DNA from: Brasenia schreberi
Taxonomy: Eukaryota; Streptophyta; Magnoliopsida; Nymphaeales; Cabombaceae
Direction: 5' to 3'
Assembly: GCA_036023115.1 (NCBI GenBank)
Contig: JAYKKT010000087.1
Span: forward strand, 11,920,001 to 11,984,000
Length of the DNA: 64,000 bases
A model generated the notes under the pieces. It worked only from the letters and a program-made list of their open reading frames with translations. It was not told the DNA's origin and searched no databases. Of this stretch, positions 11,891 to 23,700 are shown in pieces. The position numbers were made by a program, and so were the translations under genes. Within the stretch, counting starts at the first letter, position 1, and every line of letters starts with the position of its first letter.

Positions 11891-14800
11891 GGGCCATGGA
11901 GTTTGAAGAGTAAGATGAAAATCTTCTGAAGAGACCATAAAGCATTGTTTTCTAAAAGTTAATATCAATAGAAGATCAGGCACAGTGAGAAGTAAGAAGT
12001 GATGCAGCTGACCCTACTTATGAAGGAGAAGAGGCATTGTTTTGGGAAACCACAGTAGAGGATGGAGTTTTGATGAGGTTTCGTGTGGATCACTGATTGT
12101 GAAACCTCTTACCTTAACTATACTTTGTAATACATGTATATGTAAATGAGAATCATCCCATCATATATTGAGAATCAATCAATGTCTTTAACATATGATT
12201 GTTCTCATATTGCCGCCCAATATGATGAATTGGTCATATTATTCATAAAAATCATTATCGAGTATTTTACTTGGGAGAGATGCCGAGAAACTCATTATTC
12301 TATGTTTTCTTTTAGTTCCATCTCAAATTTGCCAGGCATCTTGCTTGTCTTTGTAGTCAGTGTGCCTTCAAACGCATGCTTTAACAAGACTTTACCTGCA
12401 AATTGTAGTCATTCCACTTCCCCTTGTAATAGGATTGTTCGGATGAGTCGCATCTTCGGGTGAGGCTGTGATGGAGTTGCCCCGTGTCGGACTCTTCCTT
12501 TTCCTCTTGGGGTCACCATTGAGGGGAGAGCTCTTTTTTGCATGCCCTGCTACAACATGTGATGCAAAATTCTTGTCACCATTGCTCTGTTCTTCCTCTT
12601 TGTGCCATAGTCAAGAAGTCCCCACGAAAGATTAACCTCCGCATGTTAGGCCTGATCACTGTGAGAGAATCGAAGATATGCTGCTAACCGAACACACGCT
12701 AGGCCGAGTTTAATTGAGTTCAGCGATGGATTTTCTCAAATATCCTAAATGACATGGCCCTTGATTTACCTAAAGTCTTTCTCAGTGAAAAAATTAAAAG
12801 AAAATAGCTCTTCAAATTTCAATTACCTTATATTCCCTAATACAATTAGCTGAATATATGCTGAAGTCACATACATGTTCAGCTGATATGGTTCACAAAA
12901 ACACAAGCGAGACAGAGACGAGCCAACTGAGACCATCAACAAGAGGCTCAGTTAATTTAACAGCCCGACGATTCTATCCTGTTTTCTACTACTTCGAAAC
13001 CTGAAAGCAATGTAAAACTTATATGGTTTAGGCTCAACCAAGGAAGTATCATCTAAGGAAGACGCAAGATATTTCTTCCTCAGTTGCACCTGTCTGAGCC
13101 TTTTCTGTTGGTTTTTGCCCATTATTAATGACATAAGGGACTAAAGACAATGTAATGAAGATCACAAGCGTCGTCGGCACAGGTTCGATGCTTTGACGAT
13201 TTGACATGAAATGGACACGTGTAAAAATGTAGTACACATACCAAAATGGGGACAAATATTGCTCTCCCCCCATCTAGAGACCAATCATGGAGTCTCCAAA
13301 GACCATGACTCTGCATATGAAAGAGGTCTCTCTCCTCGCACCTCTCTCTCTCTTATATCTTCTTTCCTATACATTCAGCACTCTGTTGCCATAACCTTAG
13401 CAGGTGCCCAGTGGGGAATCGAATTATTGACCTCTTTTTGAGTTCGCCGGTGAGCCGATATCGGACTTTGTGGCTCTCTTGTTTCTCCCCTGTTTGAGAA
13501 TTTACGGCCATGGTGTACCACTTGATAATTTTTGCCAAGCTTCGTCTATTGACAGGCTGCCACAGCCATTTAATCACTCTGCTTCTATGGCCATATGCAC
13601 TAAAATTTCCATTATGGAGGCAGCTGCTGAAATCTTCCCGTGATCTCACGACTTCCTCAACTTTCTTTCTCTTCCAGCTGAGTCGGATCATCTGTCAGCA
13701 GAGTGCGGTCCCAGGCGGCCGGAGATTAGAGAGAGCCCTCCGGCTGGTCTCAGAGAGGTTTGCCGACATACGGCATAGTCCGGTATCAAGGCCTGTTGCA
13801 GGTAGCCTTTATGCAGTCTCCATGGTTACACTGTAGCTTGCTCTCTCAACTAATGGTGATCATTATTGTCATCGTAGTGTCTACCTTCGCGAAGAAAGTT
13901 TTCTATCCTAAAAGATACATCTACCGTAACTTTTCTTCTTCGATCACATATGATCTTAGTAAACACATTCAATGTCATGTGGCACCTTTGGGTACTGGAA
14001 TTACATGGTTGTGGTGATAATTCTATCGGATAGTTCCACCAATAGCTTCAACTTTGTTCATATTAATGCGCCTGGCTGCCAAATGTTGTCGCTGGCGATA
14101 CATGATTTCGGGTGTTAGAAATGTGAACCCCTTCGCGTGCACCCTTCTCTCTCTTCTGGGCTCTACGAGAGAGACGCACGGAGTATGCGTTAACTATATA
14201 TATAAAAGAGTGACGTGCGACCGTCTCTTATATAAAAAAGCATAATTGATACATGTACATCCTTTTTAATATTCACACACTTTTTTATTATGGTTTTAGT
14301 TTTGCTCATACTAAAATTTGAAAATTATCTCCTTTCGTGGCTTCTCATCTTAATCATCACATGCTTTTCTATAGTGACCGACAACTTAAAACTCAATTGA
14401 ATGCACGATATTAAACCATCCATCATTTGATAGTACTTCAAATCTAAACGAAAAAATAAGAAAAATAGATAAAAAGATAAAAAAGGAGAAAAAAACGAGA
14501 GAACTGAGGCTTAAGTGAATTTTAAAGGTATATTATTGATTTGATGTATTTTTTGTTATTTATTTGGATTTCTTTTTCAACAGAAATCAAAACTAAAAAC
14601 GATGTTTGCGGCATAAGCTTGTCTCCCCTACAAGGGAGACGCATCTCAGTTACGCTTCTTCTTATTTCGCATAATGTTAATAAATATATACTTGTATATT
14701 TCTTTATTTTTTTCTTCTTTTATCGATTGACTCTTAATGTTCTTCTTCTTCTTTTTGCTATTATTGGTTTTATTTTCTGGTTTCATTTTTATTGGTACTT

Positions 14801-15754
14801 TTCTTTCTTTTCTTCAACGAGATTTGTAACAATATATGTTGTATAGTTGTGAAGAAGGCAATGATGATAAAAAATAAATAAAATATTTGTTGCCGGATTA
14901 AAGAGACCCGACAAGATAGACTCTTGTTAGAATTGAATAGGAGTGTGTGAATAGTAAAATGGATGTGAGAATTATTTTGGTATTTTGATAAAAGGAATGC
15001 GCGGATAGTAAAAGGGGGTGGGTATATTGTAATTTTCTAAAAAAGATGCATGAAGAATACTATATAAAGAAGACAGAGGTGTATGCCTCTTTTATAAAAA
15101 AAAGTGGTGTCGATGAATTTTTTTTCTTTTAAGCAAGAAAAGAATGAGCGGAGAGGAGGCGAAAATGAAGGGGTAATGAAGGGTGAGAGTACGGAAGAAC
15201 GAAGATAGCGAAAGAGATGGGAGGGAAGAGAGGGATGTCCATCCGTGAATGCTGATGGCAAGAGCAGAGAAAAAGGTGTGGTGAGCTTGAGCGTTTGGTT
15301 TTAATTATACGGGAGAGAGAGAGAGAGAGAGACGACCATAAATGTATATCGACGCTAAGAGGAGAGAGAGGGAGAAAGGGGTGTGGATGGTTATGAGTAC
15401 ACGAGAGAGAAGGAGAGAAAGTGTTCGTGATGACAGGATCATTAAGGGAAAGAGGGTGTATCTTAGTGATTTGATGTGTGCATTTAATAGTTTTTTTGTG
15501 TAGATTAACTCTTTGCGCGCCCACTACAAAGTTGGGATTATTTTTATCGAATATAGGCATTCGGTGGTTTTCTTGAGTGCCGTATTCTAACCTTTCCTGT
15601 CAAAACTTCGCTGTTTTCATTCTAAATTCCTCCATTGGAATACTTTAAGCTGAATACCGATAGTCAGCCTTTTTTTCGTTGAATGTCTTCATTTGGCCTT
15701 TTTATGTGGCACGCAAATATTCGACATCGAAGCCTATATTCAGTATTTATGTAT
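11891..15754. other. 3.9 kb intergenic DNA without a recognised gene
   Basis: Several frames of 60-145 codons occur on both strands (for example 12146-12463, 13353-13836 and 15129-15560). They overlap each other or sit in low-complexity DNA, and none contains a known domain. A B-box-like GGAATCGAATTATT at about 13415 suggests another decayed SINE. 14400-14850 is T/A-rich. 15110-15470 is a purine-rich stretch with a GA repeat near 15307-15331, which accounts for the Ser/Leu-rich frames on its opposite strand. Confidence 0.5.
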
Positions 15755-15872
15755 TTATTTCTCTCTCTGACCCCATAAAACAGAGAGGCCAAAGGCGCAT
15801 GCCATGAGATTCGAGCTCATAACCTGCGTCGTAGTGAATCGAGTGCCCTGCCAAGTGAGCTAACATGCTCAG
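15755..15872 (-). mobile_element. tRNA-derived SINE, copy 4 (divergent)
   Basis: On the minus strand: GTTAGCTCACTTGGCAGGGC (A-box-like), then TTATGAGCTCGAATCTC (B-box-like), then TTTGGCCTCTCTG and an A-rich tail. The order and spacing match the SINE at 51051-51185, which has TTTGGCCTCTTCTTG at the same place. Ends are approximate and no target-site duplication was confirmed. Confidence 0.55.
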
Positions 15873-16703
15873 TGCGTATTTGGGCTCTTTCATGATAAAT
15901 GTTGACTACTGGATAAACCCCGAATGCCATTACGTGCCTTTCTCGCAGGCAGTCACCTTTATTACAACCACCTACACTTAGGAGTAGTCGATGATTTGTC
16001 TTGATCGTTCCAAATTTCCTTTTTCCAGTAATTCTTGTTCAATTTTTTGAGGTTTCCAAACACTTTCTATAAGAGTTGAAATTTCTTTGGTAGATTCTGC
16101 TATTTTTCTTTCTCGCTCTTATATTTAGCATTAGAAAATTGATTTTGCTAAAGATCGTGATTTTCTTTGAAATCAATTTTCTCGTGAGCTAAAGATCATG
16201 ATTTTATACAAATATTCCCCTTTATTTTTTTTACTTTTTTGTGAAATTCCTTTTAAGACTTTTTGTTCTTTCCTTTTATGTTTAAACACAATAATTGTCT
16301 AGATATACATTAGAGATTCTAATCATCATCACCTTCAGCTTAACAGAGGATCAATCCAAAAACTCGTCTATAAACCATGGTAATCGGAAAAGCAGTCTCT
16401 AAACAACAAAACTGATCAACAACTTTCGATGTGAAATGTCCGAATGCTGACATCCAACCAATTCAAACTCATTTCAATCCCAGTGTTGTTTGTTCCAAGA
16501 GGCATATTTGTCAAATTTGAAGGCCGAATGCTTGCATTCGTCCAGTGACAACTAGCATGGGAGCCTTGAAATAAATACATCATAAAGAGTAATCAGCATG
16601 CTGTTGGTCCATATTCATAATTAAAGATCATCCTAATGCAAAGTAAAACTGTCATTCATAGAGGTGCCAGACCAATGTACCAGGTAGAGATTGCTCGGTG
16701 GTG
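15873..16703. other. Intergenic, nothing recognised
   Basis: AT-rich DNA with an imperfect local repeat (TTGATTTTGCTAAAGATC near 16140 and GAGCTAAAGATCATGATTTT near 16185). No gene, RNA or transposon end could be identified. Confidence 0.5.
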
Positions 16704-16711
16704 TTTATGAC

Positions 16712-17148
16712 TAGGGGTGTTGAAGGAACTGTTGGAACCGAACCAAACAGGCAGTTTGGTTCATGTTGAGCGGTTTGGTTTGATTCAGTTCTAATAAAAA
16801 AATAATTGATGGTTCAGATCAGGGTTCCAGAACCAAAGCATGAGAATAACCATTACATACATACACGCATATATATACATATAAAGTTTATATGCTTATA
16901 TATAAATCTTGATAAACTTATATATGAGTTTTATACATATTAAACCGTAGATCCAAATAATAAGATGTCATAGTATTTAGCCAAACCCTAAATAAGTGGA
17001 ATCATGGTTTAGGACCGAACCAAACAGGAACCTCGACTCCATTCTGACCATGTCACCGTTTCATTCAGTTATCTAAATATTAGGAACCGCAAACAACGGT
17101 TTGGTTTGAGATTGAGGCTAGAAGCAAACCAAACCGTGAACACCTCTA
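16712..17148. mobile_element. hAT-type MITE, copy 2, with perfect 8-bp TSD
   Basis: A 437-bp element starting TAGGGGTGTTGA and ending (inverted) TAGAGGTGTTCA. It is flanked by perfect TTTATGAC duplications (16704-16711, 17149-17156). The interior has GAACCGAACCAAAC blocks at both sub-terminal regions, as in the element at 3011-3474, around an AT-rich core with TATATA stretches. It encodes nothing and would depend on a hAT transposase elsewhere. It lies about 640 bp upstream of the DnaJ gene's start codon, inside its possible promoter region. Confidence 0.9.
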
Positions 17149-17432
17149 TTTATGACTCTATTTTTGTTTGGTTGCAATTATATCCGATTGCGAGTGAAGC
17201 CGTTTCATAATGCTACAATTCATTAGATTAAAGCAACCTGTTCTGAGTCGGATTTGAGTCTGAGATGTTGGATCTAGCAAGCGAAATAGTATGGGTTTAT
17301 ACTTGGATTTGGATTTAGAGTTCATTGTATTTGTTGCTTGAATGTGGCAATAATATGATAAGTACAAAATCACCAAGAAGCAATGCTTTTCAGAGGAAGC
17401 ATCCCACTAAAACGAAGGTTCATCAATTGTGT

Positions 17433-17500
17433 GAACTCTGGATCCCTATAACATCTTCTATGATCCGAACTCTGGATCACTATAACATCTTGTATGACCC
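17433..17500. repeat. Two tandem 34-bp units
   Basis: Units 17433-17466 and 17467-17500, both reading GAACTCTGGATC(C/A)CTATAA and differing at a few positions. They lie ~300 bp upstream of the DnaJ start codon. Function unknown; possibly part of the upstream regulatory region. Confidence 0.75.
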
Positions 17501-17639
17501 GAATAACTGCTCCCGCTTTCACAAATTCCTTCAAACTGATACAGATCCAGGTAATCACCGGGTCAGGTCCCTTTGGTCGCTGATTTCGGGACGAGTCAGG
17601 AAGCATTGACTGAAGACTGCAGAGGCAAGAGCGATCAAA

Positions 17640-17792
17640 GGGCACGCAGCCATGAGCGAGTACACTGAGGGATTACTTTACAAACTCCACTCGTACATTG
17701 GATGCATTCTTCAAACCCTCGTTCCCCACTGTGGCCGACTTAGCGTTCGGCTGATCCTGCATTAGAAACGTCGAGCGAGCGAGCGAGAGAGG
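17640..17792 (+). promoter_or_regulatory. Probable proximal promoter and 5' leader of the DnaJ gene
   Basis: More GC-rich than the surroundings, with no convincing TATA box. The last 20 bases before the ATG contain a GAGC repeat (GAGCGAGCGAGCGAGAGAGG), typical of purine-rich plant 5' leaders. The transcription start cannot be placed. Confidence 0.4.
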
Positions 17793-20700
17793 ATGAAGGA
17801 AGAGTCGCAATCGCCGCAGAGAGAGCTATATGCTCTGCTGCATTTATCGCCGGATGCGTCCGATGAAGAGATCAGGAAATCATATCGCCAATGGGCGCAG
17901 ATTTACCACCCCGATAAGTACCTAGACCCCGAGGTAAAGTCTTTCCTTCTCTCCCTCCGCCCCCCTCTCTTTCTCTGAGTGTTTGTGTGTGATGATTCCG
18001 GGCAACCACGGTTAGTTATGTTGTCTCTTCAAAGACCACGAATCGGTATCTAACTCTCGTTCGCGTCGGAAATGAACGAAACCCAAGTGATCGTTTGGGT
18101 GCACGAACATTGAGAGTATGTGTTGGACAACGCGTTTCCATCCTACGTGCGGGTTTTCGAATTGTGTGTGTTTATGGAGGAATTCAGAAGTACAAAAAGA
18201 GACAATTATCTTTCCTTCATTCTGTGTACTTGTTTGTTACAAGCAAGTAGTCACGATAAATTTGCAGGCCTTGGCTTCAGTAATGCCTTGTTTTCATCAT
18301 ATATCCAGCAAAGCTTTCCGCACAATGGTTTCCCACTTTATTGATTTCCCCGTACACATAGATAAGTAGGTAAGGTTCAGCCACATCCCACTTCTATTTG
18401 ACAATATGTCCTTTTAACTTCACGTTGACTTAGCAACGAATTCAAACGAAAACAGTGAGCGTGTGGATGAGACGAAACATTTTGTGTATGCGAATGATTT
18501 GGAAAGCAATATGCTGAGGATTTCGCTACATGTTACTTTGTCTAAATGCTGCGAACTCCATCCCTGCTTCTGTTTATTCGTCTTTTCTCAAAAATTATCC
18601 ACCAAACTTTGTACTTGTCTTCATTGCTTTTCTGTTTTTCTAATTTTAATTCGTGTTATTTCAACGTTACAACTTTTAGTTCAAACATCTTTTCGGAGTC
18701 TCAATCCACTCCGTGAGGCGGCTCCGGTTGCTACCTTGAACCCTTCTCATATTTTATACTATTTGCATGTAAAAACGTGAGATGTTGGAGAATATGCAGT
18801 AGAGGCAGGGGAAGCCTTGGAACTATCAAACATGATCTTGCTCTTTTTGAATTTAAATGTGGATATAAACAATAACAAGTAAAAATCCATGTAGTTGATC
18901 CCTCCTAATGTGAGAAGATGCTTGGCTTTGGTATTTGCACTCTCTTTGTTTATATATATATATGTATGTACATAACCATTACATATGATATGTACATACA
19001 TCATACATATATTTTTTTATAAATATCTTATGCAACTAACTTAGGAAAAACCTCACAGCCTTAAGTACCAGGAATTTTCCTCAGTGACGCTTAGCTCAAT
19101 TGAATTTATTGCTGTGGTTCAGCACATTGCACCAGTGCTTGAAGCAAGTGCTTTCGAAGTGTGCGAAATTAGGTTCTCCTTTTCCTTTGTATTTCATAGC
19201 GGTCTAATCTATCAGAAAGAATGTTTACACAAAGTGCAATCTAGAGTCTAGACCTCTCTCGTTCATCTAAGAAGAAGAGAAGCAAAGCTCCATGGCAGCT
19301 GTTTCTTTGGTTGTCACTACCACTATTATTGTTATCATTGGATATCCAAACAACAATGAAAACAGGAAGCTCCTGTACTGTAAAACTGATTCATGAAGTC
19401 AATTATACGATCCTGAGCATCTGGTGTTCATTATGCAAGTGGACCTAGAAAATTTTCGGGGTGAGGCAAAGTCCAGTTGGCTGAATTTTAGGTACAGTCT
19501 ACATAAATTTTCAAAAAATATGGACTGCTTTATTGGTTTCTTGGATGTGTTCAGATTCCGGGTTAGGTAGCCACTTTGAGGTCTGCCAGTGATTATGCAT
19601 TCAGTTACACAACCACGTACTGATAAAGGGCACCAAAGCTGACAAGATTCAAGAAGTCCAGAAATGAAAAATTTGCTGCGTTTGTGTATGTGCTTGCATG
19701 AGTGCATTCATATGGTTCTGCAGCTTGTGTGCATGTATGATTATGAATTTGGATTTTTTTCCTCTCACCTATCAGTACGATTCCTTTGAATCATATTGAT
19801 TTGTTTGAGCATCACTGTGTGATTTCAGATGAAGGATATAGCCACAGAGAATTTCCAAAGAATTCGTGATGCCTATGAGATTTTGACCGATGAGCGGAAA
19901 AGACAAATATATGACATATATGGTTTTGAAGGACTGAATTCAGGCTTAGAGCTTGGTGAAAAGCTTAACAAGCAGGAAGAAGTGAAGGAGGAATTAGAAA
20001 GACTGCGCCGACGGCAAGAAGAAGAGAAGGTCTATTCTCATGTTCGGCCTGTTGGTTCTCTTCTTGCTACTTTGTCTTTGCCGCAATTTCTAGGTGGTGA
20101 TGGCATCATGAGAGGGTACAGTCATCTATGATTCTTGAATGAAAAATTACCTTTTCTCAATTACTGTGGAATAAAACAAAATAAAGTATGTTCATCATGT
20201 TCGTGTTATCCTATGCAAGTTGAATCTATGAAGATTTTTTGAGCTAAAGTTATTGTTATTCTTCTTTCAGTTTCTGTATTTGAGTTTTGCATCTCCCCAG
20301 ATCTATTGCTCCAGTTGTTTCTGTTCTTGTTGGTTTAACAGGAAGATGGTCATCATATTATAAGTATGGATGCTATTTTTCTTGTTTAAATAATCATGCA
20401 TAGTAACTTATTGTCAGGATGCAAATGTCTTCTGAGGTCCAGTCCCAAGTATCCAAGAAAAATACTGTTGTAATTGGGGGAAATCTCGCTGTTACTGGGA
20501 AGGCCGGTGGAGGCGCCGCAACGGTCTTGCACCGACACCAGTTATCTTCGGTTTCATCTATAGAAATATTGGCTTCAGCTGGTGTACGGGCAATTCTTGG
20601 AGTACAGACTTCTCGGTATGATACTCGTAAGTTTGCTTGCATATCTTCGTAATCAGTGGGTAAAATTGCATGTATTGTATATACTATATAGTTGAAGGAC

Positions 20701-23700
20701 AAACGTCCCATGGTGGTCCTACGTAGCATCATCCCATACTACACTTTCATATCTCTTACTAAAAAAACTTTTGGACTATTACTCTCGTTACTGTGTGAAT
20801 CTATTTTTTTCTACTTATTTTTAGTCATTTGTCTCCTCATTCAACTGCCACAACTGGGTTAACAATTTCCTTGAGAGATGGCTCCATCAATCTCTCCAAT
20901 GCATGGACTCGTCAGCTTTCTGAAACAGCAAATGGAAATGTAAGTATTTGTATTTCTAAATCTATCTGCATCATTTTCTTATGCCTCCCTTCAAGTTTGA
21001 CACCATAAATCAATTGTAAGAACGACATTCATGAAGATACAAGTTCAGGTTTAGCAACAGCTGCATCGGTCTTCATATTTGTCAGTATATTTTTTCTGGA
21101 TGGCCTTCATCCATTGTTTGCCGGTATATAACAAGTAAAAGATACTTGAGAATTCTTGACAGTAATTTGTTTGGTTTGTCAAACATGCAAACTTATGCAT
21201 TGAAACATGTATGGAATTCATTGTGGCATGTTTTCATATCCAAACTTCCTTTGCTTTCTTTTCCAGATACAACTTGTATTGGGTACTGAGAATTCCATTA
21301 CTGTTGGTTGGCAAAAGAAAGATGAAAAGAATTCAGCAGCTGGGGAGCTGAAGGTATGCTCTGATGACTGATGAGTAGGTGCCTTTGCATTCATTAGATG
21401 TCATAACATCCCAGTTGGTAATTTTGATGTTTCCACTAAAAATATCAGTAGTTATCCTCTCTGGCCAGTTTCTCTTTCTCTCTCTCTCTCTCTTTGTCCT
21501 ATGTTGATGGTCACGGCTTACTGATTACCTTAGACTCAAATATGTCTGGGTACAAATATTTTGTGAATCTGATCTCTTCTATCATGATTTGGTCAAAGTG
21601 GCCTGCCTTCCTTAACTTGGTTGAATATTCCCCACCCATGGGAAAGTCAATGTTAACTGTTAGCATGGGACAAGATCGAGCTCTATAGGAACAAAGAATC
21701 CATGTAGCTGATCCCAACTAGTATGAGAAAAGGCTTAGTTGTTGTTGTTGTACGGGGAAGTCACTGTTGCGTAAATTCTGAATTTTGGTTAGGTTTAGGT
21801 CTTCAACACGGTTTCAACGTAAATATGGAAGGCATAAATCAAGCATTTCATCAAAATTGGAGAAAAAACTAATGGTTCAAGAATTTGGTTATATCCTCTA
21901 GTTGGAATCAGTACCACTATCTTAAACTTTGGTTCCAGGACATGGAGGGTGTTTGTTAGTTTATTAGTAAGTGAAGCACCATCCCAAGTCCCAATGTTAA
22001 AATTTTTGAACCTAGATTTGGATACATACTCTTTGTTTTCATGTTCTTGTATTAGGTGATCCATTAATGAGTGAGATCTTTCTTTGGAATGGTTGGATTA
22101 ACTCTGACCTGTCTTTTTAATTCCTAGATTTTAGTTGTCCTAGTAGTTGCCATGGATCTTATTTTCAAAGTTTGTGCAAAAGGAAACATGTGCCCTATCC
22201 TGTCATTCTTTGGCATGATATCTTACTGAATGCTTTCTGTTGAATCCTGTTGCAGTTTGGAGTGGGTTCCTTTGGAGCAACAGCACATTACACTCGTCAT
22301 TTCTCCTCAAAATCTCATGGCCGTGTTGCAAGTAGAATTGGGAGGTACATGCTATGTAGCATATAGTCGATGAATGTGTGAGCCTGAACCTTTTCTAAAT
22401 GGCCAGTTTCTATTGCCTTTTTTTTCTGAGTAGATGTTTGAAAAAGGCCAGTAACACTAGCCTTTATGCCTTTCACAGCTGGAATCATCATTGCTTGTTT
22501 CTTGCATTGCATATTTTGCAGAATGATCCTGCCTGAGAACTATGTTTATTTATATCTGATGTTCTCCGTTCTTTGCAATATAGTTTAAAACATGAGCTTT
22601 CTTGTGCATGACCATTCGCTTTGAAGTGATTAACTGATGAGCTTTCAGCAGGTAGTTCGCATTAACTCTTTTCCTCTGTGAGCAGAAAACATGTAATTAA
22701 ATGGGAAGATGGTAATGAGAGATTGGAAGGAGAACATGCTATCTCTCATTACTACATCTCGTTACTACATCCCTGTTATTTACCGAGACAGAGCAGGTGC
22801 TCAGGGGTGACAGGAATGAACAATTTGAATTGAAGCAAAATTAAACATGTAAAGCAAGTTTTGACCTAATGTTACAGTCAACTTGATACGGTACCAAATT
22901 CCAATCTTATATTCTGACCACAAGCAAAACCGCAAGCCTTCTCCTATACTAAGTTGGGTTATCTAAATGGATTCTTAGTGGACATTGTTCTTTGACATGT
23001 TTACATTTAACTTCAAGAGAGCAACTTGGGCTTATAGTAAAAGTTTGAGTCTTCCTCTGAGGTAACACATTTTGCTCAACCTATATGTGTCTACGCTCTC
23101 ATTTTGACACACATTAGTTTGAATCTTTCTCTAAAGTAACACAATTTTCTCCATATGTGTCTGCGCTCTAACTGGTTTTGACACACACTAGTGAACTACT
23201 ATTGCTGACAAGCACAACTATGTTCAGTAGTTCTGTAGACAGACAGGAACTTTGGGTGCTCAAGTTGGACAAAATTCGGGTCAGTACATTGCATATCTCT
23301 GTGCAACCGTAAATTTATTCTCAAGCTGAAACCTCCTCCTTCATATTTCTTACCGTGTATGCCATGATACACAGCTTTCATTGGAAACTAGGAACAGTTC
23401 AGTCTTTATTTTGGAAGCTTATTTTCATCATAACTGTTATTTGTTCAATCCAAACTGGAGTACGTGTATTCTATCAAGTGTTCAAGGGTATTTGCATTTA
23501 GATGATTGTTTTTCCACATGAGCAATTTAAAAAATGAGGCAGATTTGGGCAAGCCAATATTACTTAACATAATGTTGGCTGGATTGCCCTATGATGCTGT
23601 TCAAAAAGTAGGTTGGGACGGTGAGGTATGATCAGCAAATGTGTTTTCTGTAGTCATTTATTCAGGCTCTCTTTTGGAACGTTTTGGTCATACTATTAAC

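Noticed and set aside
13353..13836. Overlapping ~110-codon frames on both strands
   Set aside because: Mutually overlapping, no recognised motif, no splice context; treated as chance.
15129..15560. 143-codon minus-strand frame
   Set aside because: It is the complement of a purine-rich low-complexity stretch (Ser/Leu/Pro-rich) with no domain, and it overlaps another frame.
20419..20652. Separate small gene starting at ATG 20419
   Set aside because: It is exon 3 of the DnaJ gene; the frame joins exon 2 through a phase-2 intron.
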